NCBI RefSeq assembly: GCF_016082275.1
Contig: NZ_MOWM01000009.1
Coordinates: 1-64,000 of the forward strand
DNA from: Variovorax sp. E3
GTDB lineage: Bacteria > Pseudomonadota > Gammaproteobacteria > Burkholderiales > Burkholderiaceae_C
Direction: 5' to 3'
DNA: 64,000 nucleotides
The position numbers and the translations under genes were made by a program. Positions within the stretch are counted from its first letter, which is position 1. The number at the start of each line of letters is the position of its first letter. Under the pieces are notes generated by a model. That model did not search any database. It was not told the DNA's origin and saw only the letters and a list, made by a program, of their open reading frames with translations. Below are positions 1 to 7,995 of the stretch, one piece after another.

Positions 1-48
1 TTCCTGCTGGTGTGCGCGGCATCGGCGCTGCTGCTGCGGCTCGGTTGA
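1..48 (+). CDS. C-terminal tail of a gene cut by the window edge
   Basis: The first 15 codons read in frame to a TGA at 46-48 and give a hydrophobic, Leu/Ala-rich tail (ending LLLRLG). This would fit the last membrane segment of an integral membrane protein, but the fragment is too short to identify. It lies upstream of, and on the same strand as, the next gene. Confidence 0.4.
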   Translation, partial: FLLVCAASALLLRLG

Positions 49-99
49 TCAGTCGATTGCATTTTTCCGTTTCACAACCACTCACTCCAAGGACTTTCC

Positions 100-672
100 A
101 TGCCTCATTCCCATGAGCACCACGACACGCTCGACGTCTGGTCCGTCGAAGGCCGCTTCCAGCACCTGATCTACAGCCCCAAGGGCGGCATCGAAGGCGT
201 GCTGATCGACACGGACGGCGTGGCCACGCAGTTCGTGTTCGAGCGCCACGATGAAGCCGCCGCGTCCGCCTTCGCGGGCTTGCAGGTCGGCCAGGCGCTT
301 GTGATCGAGGGCACGGAGGAAGGCCCCTCTCCAAAGGGTAAGACCAAGGGCGACGCGGCGCACACGGTGTACCGCTTCGAGCGGCTGGCCTCGATCGACG
401 GTCAGCCGCCGCAATACGCCAAAGCCGACGAACGCGTCGACGGCGAGGTGGTGCGCTTCAACTACGCGCGCCACGGCGAAGCCAACGGCGTGGTGCTCGA
501 CACGGGCGACTTCGTCCACACCAGGCCCGAGGGCCTGGCGCGGCTGGGCCTGAAGATCGGCGACAAGGTACGAGCCGAAGGCCGCGCCCACCTGTTGGTG
601 ACCGGCGAGGGCCGCGTGGTCGAGGCCGCGCGGGTCAATGGCCGGCCGGTGCGCGAAGCCGGGACCAGCTGA
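100..672 (+). CDS. Hypothetical protein with two OB-like repeats
   Basis: A 190-residue soluble protein with no signal peptide or membrane segment. The ATG is preceded by CCAAGGAC, a good ribosome binding site. The protein is internally duplicated. Residues about 16-75 and 112-180 share the pattern V-x-G-x(5)-Y-x(4)-G-x(2)-GV-x(2)-DT-G, then a stretch ending L-x-x-G-x-x-x-x-x-EG, which suggests two small beta-barrel (OB-like) units. A His-rich start (MPHSHEHHD) could bind metal. I do not recognise a named family. The gene stands alone, upstream of the replicon maintenance block and facing it. Function is not inferable from the sequence. Confidence 0.75.
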   Translation: MPHSHEHHDTLDVWSVEGRFQHLIYSPKGGIEGVLIDTDGVATQFVFERHDEAAASAFAGLQVGQALVIEGTEEGPSPKGKTKGDAAHTVYRFERLASIDGQPPQYAKADERVDGEVVRFNYARHGEANGVVLDTGDFVHTRPEGLARLGLKIGDKVRAEGRAHLLVTGEGRVVEAARVNGRPVREAGTS

Positions 673-1004
673 CGCCGCCCGCATCGGCTTGCACAGGATC
701 GCTTTTCCTTCAACCAGTTCGCACCAGAGCTCTGACACGCGTTCCGCAAAACACCCTGGCGGCCCAGAGACCATCGGCACCCTGGGCGCGAACGGCGTCC
801 GGTCTTGCTTTGGGACCGTGGAACCGCGGCGGACGGCAGGCCGCGCTGCAGGCGGATGCCGTGTTCGACAAGTCGACGGAACGGGAAGCCTTCTTCGCGC
901 ATTGCTCCCGCCATCCCTCGGGTTAGGCATGCAGCGCCGCTGCCGGCGGCAGATGCACAGGCGCAGCCCGCGCCATGCGAAGCCCCCGCCCGGGATTCAG
1001 TCGC
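673..1004. other. 332 bp gap, no gene recognised
   Basis: Convergent gap between the 190-residue hypothetical gene and the KfrA-like gene. Several overlapping reading frames exist because of high GC, but none resembles a protein family. No repeat or clear terminator hairpin was found. Confidence 0.5.
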
Positions 1005-1757
1005 TCAGTCGCCCTTGGTCACCGCAGCCAGGATCTCGCCGAGCATGGATTTGAGAACGCCCATGTCGCGGTTGTGCCGCGCCTCGATCAGCGGATCCAC
1101 GCCCGCAGCGCTGGCACCGCCCCCCATCGAGCCCTGCGCACGGCTCACCACGTTGTCGAGCTTGGTGATGAGGTTGTTCCGCATTGCAGTGAATTGCGCC
1201 AGTTCACCGCGCATCCGGGCCATCTCTTCCCGCATGGCTGTCATCTGCTCGAGCACATGCTGCAACGCCGCTTCAGTGCTGAAGGCCACGGAGTCGGCGC
1301 GGGTGACGGGTTCAGCGGCCGTCGCGGCCAGGACCGCCGCCGAAAGGACGGGGCCAAGCCGCGCCTCCAGATGGTCCGCGGCCCGCGCGGCGGCCAGATC
1401 CAGCGCGGCAGGTGCACCCGGGCCCCCCAGGTGCGGCCATTGCGCGTAGACCCGGGCGATCGCGCGCTGGGTGTGCAATCGCAGTCCGGGCCGCCCGCCG
1501 CGCGGCTGCCGACGCAGCGCATCGCGTGTGGCGGAGGAAGGTGCTCGTTCGGCCGCTTCTTGCGGGGGAGCCACACAATCGGAGAAAGCGCCCGCCGCGC
1601 TCCACTTCTTCAACGAGGACTCGCTGGGCGCTTGATGACCGTGCAGCATGGTCAGGATGCGGGCCAGTTCCGCCAAGCTGCAGCGCGGCGGCCAGCCCTG
1701 CAAGGAGGCCGCAACGCTCGGGAGGTCCGGATCGCCGGCTGGGAGAGAATTTTCCAT
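1005..1757 (-). CDS. KfrA-like plasmid DNA-binding protein with coiled coil
   Basis: A 250-residue protein. The N-terminal ~70 residues contain a helix-rich segment (LAELARILTMLHG...SLKKWSAAGAF) compatible with the helix-turn-helix of KfrA-type plasmid proteins. Residues about 165-215 form a heptad-like amphipathic stretch (LQHVLEQMTAMREEMARM) consistent with a coiled coil. A glycine-rich linker follows. KfrA proteins bind DNA near plasmid partition genes and help replicon stability. Position supports this: the gene follows parA and parB on the same strand. It is shorter than classical KfrA and similarity is only at the level of architecture, so another partition-associated regulator is possible. 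The ribosome binding site before this ATG is weak. Confidence 0.5.
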   Translation of the reverse strand: MENSLPAGDPDLPSVAASLQGWPPRCSLAELARILTMLHGHQAPSESSLKKWSAAGAFSDCVAPPQEAAERAPSSATRDALRRQPRGGRPGLRLHTQRAIARVYAQWPHLGGPGAPAALDLAAARAADHLEARLGPVLSAAVLAATAAEPVTRADSVAFSTEAALQHVLEQMTAMREEMARMRGELAQFTAMRNNLITKLDNVVSRAQGSMGGGASAAGVDPLIEARHNRDMGVLKSMLGEILAAVTKGD

Positions 1758-1834
1758 TCCGTTTGGTTACCCCATAACTGAATTATCACTGCGACAGGCC
1801 TCGTCCATGCCCTTTCGCCCGCAAACAGGCGCTT

Positions 1835-1930
1835 TCCGTGAAACATTGCGTGCTTTTGGTCGAGAAAATCGATCTAACTCCTTGTCCCACATCATTTTTT
1901 TCTGAAGTGGAAAAAATCCGTGAAACATTG
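1835..1930 (+). repeat. Pair of 14 bp direct repeats between parB and the KfrA-like gene
   Basis: TCCGTGAAACATTG occurs exactly at 1835-1848 and 1917-1930, 82 bp apart, in the 435 bp gene-free stretch 1758-2192. The core GTGAAACA equals one half of the canonical chromosomal parS palindrome, but there is no mirrored half. It may be a binding site for the KfrA-like protein. The gap otherwise holds only AT-rich runs (around 1888-1916) and no convincing gene. Confidence 0.4.
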
Positions 1931-2192
1931 GGATGTGCCTTCTCGCAGATCACGAGCGCCGGCTGTGGATGGCGGGCGCCGGCGATGGCCTCGAGGTCGG
2001 CGACACCCCCAAGGCTCGCCAGCGCGTTGTTGCGATCCGCGGGCCCGCCAAGGGCCATCGACGCCCGGGGACCGGGCATACCGCATTCATGGAGAAGAAC
2101 ACCTATCGGGAAATATGAAGTGAGCGCAAACACACTTCATAAATGGAAGCGCGTCCGCCGCGGGATGCGCGGCGGGCGCCAGCGCTCGCGGG

Positions 2193-3323
2193 TCAGGCGG
2201 CCTTGAGCCCGAGGAAGCCGTCGAGCAACTTGACCAGGCGACGTTGCTGGGTTTCGTCCAGCCCTTCCAGGAGGATCGTTGCCCGGCCCTTGCGATCCGT
2301 GCTCATCGACGCGACCCGCCTGCCCTGCCCGTCGAGCCACTCCGCCGCGCCGGCACGGCGCGGCTTGACGCCCGGCGTCTGAATGAGCATCTTGAACACG
2401 TCGGCCGACGCTGGCCGGGGCTCCTGAGCGGCCATCGCGCGCGCGCGCTCCAGCACCCCTTCAGGATCCTTCTGCAACGCTTCCGTCAATGGCTTGCCCC
2501 ATCGGAACTGCAGGTCCAGTGGAGACATGAAGGCGGCCACGACCTCCTGCGGCAGGCTGCTGAGCGAACGGGCTTTCGAGACCGCGCCCATGTCCACGCC
2601 AAGCGCGGCCGCGAGCTGCTTGCCCGACGGAAACAGGCCTTCATCGAGCGCCCGCGCGTACATGACGCCCTGCTCCCAGGGAGACAGATCCGCGCGCTCC
2701 CGGTTCTCCCGGTCCATCTCGATGAACAGCTGCGCATCCTTCATGCCCTCCTCGACCAATGCCAGCACCGGCAGGCCCAGCTCGAGACAGGCCCGATGGC
2801 GACGATGGCCGTAGACGAGTTCGAAGCGCGGCGCATCCGGCACGGCGGCCGAGATGGCCCGTACCTTGATCGGCTGGATGTTGCCACCGGCACTTTCGAT
2901 TTCGGCTTTGAGGCTGGCGAAGGCTTCGCTCGTGAAGTGCGCCGCGTTGCGATTGGCCCATTTCGAGGCCACGACATGGCGCGGATCCAGGCGCCGGGTG
3001 ATCTCAGCCCCATCGAAGGCTTCCAGCCGCTGGCGCAGCTCGACGACCTCCTTGTGCACCTCCGATTGCTCGGCCATGAAGGCCAGCATCGACCCCGGGC
3101 TGGTCCTTGGGGCGACGACTGGACGGACCACCGGCAGCGATTCGGACACAGAGGCTGCGGGGGTGGGCGCAGCAGGTGCGCCCACCTCCTCGGCACTCGC
3201 CGGCTCCACCGGGACGGCGGCCACGGGCGACTCGACCGGCGCCAGGTGCAGCGCATCCACCCGTTGACTCGGAAGGTTGGCGGTGACGCTGAAAGCGCGC
3301 TTGATCAGGTTCTTGTTTGCCAT
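2193..3323 (-). CDS. parB: ParB/RepB-family partition protein
   Basis: Centromere-binding protein of a parABS partition system, 376 residues. After an Ala/Pro-rich N-terminal ~80 residues comes the ParB N-terminal domain with the signature VYGHRRHRA near residue 170, the GxRRxR motif that binds CTP in this family. It is followed by a helix-turn-helix (GKQLAAALGVDMGAVSKA) and a C-terminal segment likely to dimerise. The gene lies downstream of parA on the same strand with three parS-like palindromes in between, as expected for a co-transcribed parAB pair that segregates a large replicon. The basic N-terminus (MANKNLIKRAF) is where a ParA-stimulating arginine is usually found. Divergence from chromosomal ParB argues for a secondary replicon. 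Confidence 0.93.
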   Translation of the reverse strand: MANKNLIKRAFSVTANLPSQRVDALHLAPVESPVAAVPVEPASAEEVGAPAAPTPAASVSESLPVVRPVVAPRTSPGSMLAFMAEQSEVHKEVVELRQRLEAFDGAEITRRLDPRHVVASKWANRNAAHFTSEAFASLKAEIESAGGNIQPIKVRAISAAVPDAPRFELVYGHRRHRACLELGLPVLALVEEGMKDAQLFIEMDRENRERADLSPWEQGVMYARALDEGLFPSGKQLAAALGVDMGAVSKARSLSSLPQEVVAAFMSPLDLQFRWGKPLTEALQKDPEGVLERARAMAAQEPRPASADVFKMLIQTPGVKPRRAGAAEWLDGQGRRVASMSTDRKGRATILLEGLDETQQRRLVKLLDGFLGLKAA

Positions 3324-3482
3324 TGCTTTGATCCCTCTCTAGTCGCGGTGTGCCACCGCTGGTTGTTGCCCCCGTCGACCGCGGGCATCGAATTTTTCCG
3401 GTGACGCCAAGCGCCCTGCCCTTGCCAAGCAGCGCGGATTTCCGTCTCGCCAACCCGGCACGGGGTGCGCGAAGAACGGGGA

Positions 3483-3497
3483 TTTGAACGGTTCAAA
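3483..3497. promoter_or_regulatory. parS-like palindrome 1
   Basis: TTTGAACGGTTCAAA, a 7-1-7 inverted repeat that is perfect apart from its centre base, located 160 bp upstream of the parB start. The same sequence occurs twice more nearby and was not noticed elsewhere in the window. Confidence 0.75.
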
Positions 3498-3659
3498 CCC
3501 CCATGCCGAGGCGATCACGCCAAAGGACCGACCCTCGGGTGCGTGGCGCTTTTTTTGACAGGCGGGTCTCGTCCTGATCAAAGACCGCAGGGAAAACAGG
3601 TCCCAATGCACGTCCTTGCGGGCCTGCGCCACGCCGGCGGCGCGATGTCCAGCAGAGGC

Positions 3660-3674
3660 TTTGAACCGTTCAAA
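3660..3674. promoter_or_regulatory. parS-like palindrome 2
   Basis: TTTGAACCGTTCAAA, identical to the reverse complement of the first copy. Spacing to copy 1 is 177 bp and to copy 3 is 249 bp. A ParB binding site is the simplest reading. Confidence 0.75.
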
Positions 3675-3886
3675 CCCCTGCACTGGTGGTCGAGAACGGG
3701 CACGGCCTGCTTGGGTTGCTCCGGCTGTTGCCGGCAACCTCCGGCGTCGGCAGCGATCCACACGACAAGATTGCGAAGAAAGGGTCTGTGTCCGGCCCGC
3801 GTCTTCAGAAAAAAGAATCTGAGCGGCGAAGGACCCGTCCGGATGTGCGGTTCGGCCTCGCCCCGGTCGCGGCGCCTTTTGCGCGC

Positions 3887-5134
3887 TCAAGCCACCACCT
3901 CCTGGGGGTTTGAACGGTTCAAACCTCCCAGGCCCTCGTCGGCCTGAAGCTGTCGGCTCCACGCGTTGCGCACCGACACTTCCACATGCTGCACGAAAAG
4001 ATCGTACGCATCCCGCGCTCGCTTGTACGTCTTGTCCTTCGCGTCGCTGGCCTCGCTGTCATAGACCGTTCCGAAGCCCGACGATTTCTGCGAAGCGATC
4101 GAGGTTCTTGGAATCTCCAGCGGCAATACCTTCTCCTTGTACGTCGCGGTGATCCATTCGCGCACGGCGTCGGCGGTCGTGGACGCGCCGCGGCCGGCCT
4201 TGGGAGGCACGCGAGACAGAAGCACATTGATGAAATCGAAGCTCTTGGTCTGGCCGCGCGACTCGAGCATGCTCTCGGTCAGGTCGGAGAACAGCGACCA
4301 GAACTGGGTCGAGGAGGCGAAGTCCAGCGTCTCGGGCGGCAACGGCATGATGATGCCGTTGGCCGCCATCAACGCATTGATCGTCAGGTAAGACAGGGCA
4401 GGGGGGCTGTCGATGATGATCACGTCGTAGTCGGCCCGCACGTCGTCGATGCCCAGGTCCAGCACCTTGTAGAACTCGAAGCCCGACAGCCCCTCCTTGC
4501 CCTGGCGCGAAGGCAGCATGAACTCCGCGTCGAACAGCGAGGAGGCCGCGGGTACGAGGTCCAGCCCATCCCAGTAGGTGCTGCGGATCAGCGGACGCAC
4601 GGTCGTGAGCGATCCATCGGCCAACGACATGATCGTGTCCTTGGCACCGATCTCCACATCGGGCAAGATGCCGAACAGGGTCGTCAGCGACGCCTGAGGA
4701 TCCGTGTCGATGACCAGCACCTTGTGTCCCATCAGCGTCAGGCCCTGGGCCAAGGTCATGGCCGTGGTGGTCTTGGTGGTGCCACCCTTGAAGTTCGCAA
4801 TCGAGATCGTCACGGCCTCCGCACCTTCCGGGCGCAATACCGCCTTGCGATACTCGCGCACCCATTGCCTGGCCTCCGCGAGCTCGAACACCCGTTTGCG
4901 GCCGTTCGACACCAGGGTGCCGGCGGGCATGTCCTTGCGGCTGCCGATCTTGTGGGCGAAGGAGCCGCGAGACGATGCCTCGCACATCGTGGCGACCTGG
5001 TCGGCACTGAAAGTGGGAGAGGCTTTGCGAACCATCGGCGCCAGCATGGCCGCGCGAATGCTGGCCAGCATCTCCGCGGCATCCTCTGCCTGCTGATGAA
5101 CCCCTGCCAATGTGATCTGCGGTCGAATTTCCAT
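3887..5134 (-). CDS. parA: ParA-family partition ATPase
   Basis: Walker-type ATPase that moves ParB-parS complexes, 415 residues from the chosen ATG. It carries the deviant Walker A motif KGGTTKT, the A' motif VLVIDTDPQ and the Walker B-like DVIIIDSPP. About 110 residues precede the ATPase core, including a helix-turn-helix-like segment, which is typical of type Ia ParA proteins that also repress their own promoter. An in-frame TTG 26 codons upstream (5212) is possible, but MEIRPQ fits a normal N-terminus better; neither start has a strong ribosome binding site. It is divergent from rep across the putative origin. The C-terminal tail overlaps a parS-like palindrome. Confidence 0.93.
   Translation of the reverse strand: MEIRPQITLAGVHQQAEDAAEMLASIRAAMLAPMVRKASPTFSADQVATMCEASSRGSFAHKIGSRKDMPAGTLVSNGRKRVFELAEARQWVREYRKAVLRPEGAEAVTISIANFKGGTTKTTTAMTLAQGLTLMGHKVLVIDTDPQASLTTLFGILPDVEIGAKDTIMSLADGSLTTVRPLIRSTYWDGLDLVPAASSLFDAEFMLPSRQGKEGLSGFEFYKVLDLGIDDVRADYDVIIIDSPPALSYLTINALMAANGIIMPLPPETLDFASSTQFWSLFSDLTESMLESRGQTKSFDFINVLLSRVPPKAGRGASTTADAVREWITATYKEKVLPLEIPRTSIASQKSSGFGTVYDSEASDAKDKTYKRARDAYDLFVQHVEVSVRNAWSRQLQADEGLGGLNRSNPQEVVA
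3907..3925. promoter_or_regulatory. parS-like palindrome 3, inside the 3' end of parA
   Basis: GGTTTGAACGGTTCAAACC, the longest copy, with 9 bp arms. It lies within the last codons of parA, so its sequence is constrained both as a centromere and as coding DNA (it reads LNRSN in ParA). Confidence 0.75.
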
Positions 5135-5222
5135 TGTTAAGCCGTTTGTGGTTTGATGGTGCGATTGTGCAGGTTGGACGAGTTTTGCGCAAACAGATGA
5201 GATTTCGTCCAAATGATTGGGC

Positions 5223-5580
5223 TTTCTTCCTGAAAAAGCTCCACGCGCCGGAGGCGGGTATTTTCAGATTTCATACCCTTGAAACCCTTTATCTCTTTAG
5301 CAGGGAAAAGTCTTTTAAAATCAACAGCTTACGACATATATTGGAGGTTCTTCGGTTGAAAATGGAGGTCCTTCAGGCCGCCATGGAGTGGATTCAGGAC
5401 GATCCGGAGAACGGGCAGGGCGCTCTGGCGGTGGATACAGTGACCTGAAAAAAACCGGTTTTCGCACGCTTTGGTGGCAAATATCCGACCGAAAGGGCGC
5501 CGTGCCGGAGCTTTTTCGGTGAACACGGACGCCGCCGCAGGCGCGGGTGCCTCCCAGTAGGCGGAGCTTTTTCAGTGAAC
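5223..5580. repeat. Degenerate iterons of the putative replication origin
   Basis: Copies of YGGAGSTTYTTCRG occur at 5342, 5363 and 5384 (exact 21 bp phasing, the third weak), at 5506-5524 and 5562-5580 (19 bp, one mismatch, 56 bp apart), and inverted at 5231-5243. Two further weak matches at 5405 and 5426 keep the 21 bp period. Two-turn spacing next to a Rep initiator gene is the hallmark of iteron origins. Confidence 0.6.
5258..5345. other. AT-rich stretch, candidate DNA unwinding element
   Basis: In an otherwise GC-rich window this stretch is visibly AT-rich (for example TCTTTTAAAATCAAC and CATATATT). It sits directly beside the 21 bp iterons, the usual place for strand opening. No good DnaA box (TTATCCACA) was found; TTATCTCTT at 5289 is a poor match. 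Confidence 0.45.
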
Positions 5581-5655
5581 CCCAGGGTGGGACCTGAAAA
5601 CCCACAGGTGAATCGCCGACTCACATGTCGCCGTCGGTGCGTTAAAGTCGCGGCC

Positions 5656-6996
5656 ATGAATCAAGGAGCGAGAGATCTCACGGCGGTGGCACGGGCGGCA
5701 GGACCGCTGCGCAAGCCCGTGTTCTCGCTCGCGCTCGTGCCGCAGAACAGCAAGATCACGGCGCTGGGACGACGCACCTGGAATGTGCTGCTGCACATCG
5801 CACAGAGCCAGGGCCTGGAGCAGGAGAGCTTTCGCGCCGCGCTGACCGACATCGTGCGCGGACTGGACTACAACTCGGGCGACATGAAGATCATCAAGAC
5901 GCATCTGCGCTCGATGGTGTCCACGCTCGTGGAGTGGCAGTCGCCCACCAGCGGCGAATGGCAGACCTGGGATGTCTGCGGCATGCTCTCGCATGCCCGG
6001 CTGAGCAAGGAGCGCGGCCAGGTCTTCGTGGAGTGGTCATATGCGGTGAACATGCGTCACGAACTGCTCGACCCCGAGATCTTTGCCAAGCTGTCGCTGG
6101 ATGTCATCTCGCAGCTGGGCTCGCACCCGGCCGTCGCGCTGTACGAGATCTGCTCGCGCTATCTCGGTGTGGGGCAGACGGCGCGCAAGGCGTGGGGCTG
6201 GTGGCGCCCGGTATTGCTAGGTCGCCCGGACGACGAGCGGTTGCAGAAGCTGGAGTACCGCATCTTCAAGCGCGACACGCTGCGTCCAGCCATCGCCGAG
6301 ATCAACGCCTTGGCCGACATCGAGATCGAGATGCTCGAATTCAAGTCGGGGCGTTTTGTCGCTGACCTGCAATTCACCGTGCGCAAGAAGCCCGCCAAGA
6401 CCCTGGTGTCCCAGCAGCGCAGCGCAGCCGAGCCGGTGGATGTGGCCGTCCTGGCCAGTGCCCAGCGCCTGGGCATCGACCACGCGCGCGTGGAGCGCCT
6501 GATCGACGAGTTCGGCGAAGGGGCGGTGACGACCGGTCTGGAGGCGGTGGAAAAGCGCGCGGCCAGCGCGTTCCCCGAGCCGCTGCGCGATCCGCTTCGC
6601 TACCTCAAGAGCGTTTTGCCCGGCCACGCGGTGGAGCAGGAGCAACTGGCGCAGGAGAAGGGGCAGGCCGCCAGCGAAGCGGCGATGCCGGCCGCGCTGC
6701 CGCCGGCCGAGAAGCTCGTCCAATGGGAAAAGAAATGGCTCACTGGACGTATCGAGCGCATCGTCCAGGAAATCGGCGCGCTGCCGGCGCCGCGGCAAGC
6801 TGAACTGATCGAGGAATTGCGCGAGCACCTGCAGCGCCGCAATGCGCACCCCGCGGTGATCCAGCGACTTGCCGCCAAGGGCTGGACGCACGGCATGGTC
6901 CGCCATGAAATGGTCAGCTTCTATGCTGCGGCGGTCTACGGCGAGCATTGGGACAAGCCGACCGACCGCGATCTGCTGGTCATCGCGACGGAGTAG
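5656..6996 (+). CDS. Plasmid replication initiator (Rep)
   Basis: A 446-residue initiator that should bind the upstream iterons and start replication. The N-terminal ~260 residues (KITALGRRTWNVLLHI ... SHPAVALYEICSRYLG ... EYRIFKRDTLRPAIAEIN) have the paired winged-helix look of Rep_3-superfamily initiators. The C-terminal part is charged and helical. ATG at 5656 was chosen over an in-frame GTG at 5575: it follows AAAGTCGCGGCC, and the upstream extension would cross an iteron copy. The gene is divergent from parA, a standard rep-parAB layout of betaproteobacterial secondary replicons. Repression of parA and rep from the shared gap is likely but not provable here. Confidence 0.85.
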   Translation: MNQGARDLTAVARAAGPLRKPVFSLALVPQNSKITALGRRTWNVLLHIAQSQGLEQESFRAALTDIVRGLDYNSGDMKIIKTHLRSMVSTLVEWQSPTSGEWQTWDVCGMLSHARLSKERGQVFVEWSYAVNMRHELLDPEIFAKLSLDVISQLGSHPAVALYEICSRYLGVGQTARKAWGWWRPVLLGRPDDERLQKLEYRIFKRDTLRPAIAEINALADIEIEMLEFKSGRFVADLQFTVRKKPAKTLVSQQRSAAEPVDVAVLASAQRLGIDHARVERLIDEFGEGAVTTGLEAVEKRAASAFPEPLRDPLRYLKSVLPGHAVEQEQLAQEKGQAASEAAMPAALPPAEKLVQWEKKWLTGRIERIVQEIGALPAPRQAELIEELREHLQRRNAHPAVIQRLAAKGWTHGMVRHEMVSFYAAAVYGEHWDKPTDRDLLVIATE

Positions 6997-7000
6997 GGCG

Positions 7001-7016
7001 GCCTCGTGCGCGAGGC
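7001..7016 (+). terminator. Hairpin just after rep
   Basis: GCCTCG-TGCG-CGAGGC forms a perfect 6 bp GC stem four bases after the rep stop codon. No T tract follows, so this is at most a weak intrinsic terminator. Rep and the chorismate mutase gene converge here. Confidence 0.3.
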
Positions 7017-7255
7017 GCGTTGCCCCCGCCGTGGCGCGATCGATCAAGCGTCGGACGGCAGCGCCGGTAGCGCGTCTCGCAACGTCCCATCCGTCTTTCG
7101 GTCTCTCTGACTCTCAAACTCGGAGCCTCGCGAACAAGGCTGTCGGCGCGGCATCCTGCCGCACCCGGGTGTGCGGCTGGCCGGCGGCGTTGGCGGCGGG
7201 ACGCAGGCCGAGCCGTCCCAGGATGCACGGCTCGTTCCGAAGTGGTCGGTACCGC

Positions 7256-7852
7256 TCAGTCGCCGCAGACGCGGGCAAGCCCACGATCGAGCGCGATGGC
7301 TTCCAGCGTGCTCAGCCGGCGCGACTGCGCGTACGCCTTCGTCGTGCGTGCCATGTCGCCGCGGCACGCCGGGGCATCCCGCAGCGTTTGGGTGGCCGCC
7401 AGCTCGTCGATGAACCGGGCGCGCAGATCGTCGAGGGCAGGGCGCAGTTCGGTCTTCAGATCGGCGCGGCGTTCCGGCGGTGCCGTGCCGGCGCGTCGCC
7501 ACTCGGCCATCAACGCGAACTGCATGAGCTTGCTGGCCTCGATCTGGTCCGAGAAGAATGCTGCGGCCAACTCCGTCGGCACGTTGCGGCGTTTCGCCTC
7601 GTCCACCGCCGCAGCGATCACCTCCTTTTCGCGCGGATCGTTCGGGGGATCGGCAACCGGTTGGCGCGTGTCCCATTTCGTCAGCGCGACGCCACGCGAG
7701 ATGCCCAGGCGCTTGGCGCTCAGATCCACGAGCGCAGTGAAGTCCCGCGCGGGGACGGCCTTCGCGAGGCTGCAGACACTGGCAATGCAAAGCGCGAAAG
7801 CCATCGCCGTGCCCGCGGCACGAAGCGATGGGCGAGAAAACGTGAACGACAT
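7256..7852 (-). CDS. Secreted chorismate mutase (AroQ-gamma type)
   Basis: Converts chorismate to prephenate, most likely in the periplasm. The 198-residue product starts at an ATG with AGGAG upstream and has a clear signal peptide (basic start, hydrophobic AAGTAMAFALCIAS, then AKA). The mature part carries the AroQ helical-bundle pattern: LVDLSAKRLGISRGVALTKW, REKEV, and FFSDQIEASKLMQF. The C-terminal extension with two cysteines fits the gamma class, in which a disulfide is usual. It is the last gene of the minus-strand ABC-transporter operon but has its own 143 bp leader. Its neighbour three genes up is a prephenate-handling-like protein, which makes the pairing notable. Confidence 0.88.
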   Translation of the reverse strand: MSFTFSRPSLRAAGTAMAFALCIASVCSLAKAVPARDFTALVDLSAKRLGISRGVALTKWDTRQPVADPPNDPREKEVIAAAVDEAKRRNVPTELAAAFFSDQIEASKLMQFALMAEWRRAGTAPPERRADLKTELRPALDDLRARFIDELAATQTLRDAPACRGDMARTTKAYAQSRRLSTLEAIALDRGLARVCGD

Positions 7853-7995
7853 GAAAACTCCTTTCGGTCTCGGGTTGGGGAAAATTGGAAAGGGTGGCGC
7901 ATCGGCGCCAAGGACCGTGGGCGGCGCGACGTGCGCGCGATCACCGTGGCGAGGCCGGGGACGCGAGGCACCCGCGGCGCAAGGTGCGGGTGGCA

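Larger units (their letters stand above)
3324..3886. other. Centromere-like region between parA and parB
   Basis: This 563 bp stretch has no believable gene. It carries two of the three TTTGAAC-S-GTTCAAA palindromes; the third is just inside the end of parA. The long frames across it encode FERFKP-like repeats only because they read through the palindromes. It most likely works as the partition centromere and as the parB leader. Confidence 0.7.

Noticed and set aside
3339..3962. Open frames between parB and parA with repeated FERFKP/FEPFKP peptides
   Set aside because: The peptide repeat is only the translation of the parS-like palindromes; no start signal or protein family.
5135..5222. ParA starting at TTG 5212
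   Set aside because: Adds 26 residues without similarity; a rare TTG start has no good ribosome binding site, while ATG 5134 gives a usual ParA N-terminus.
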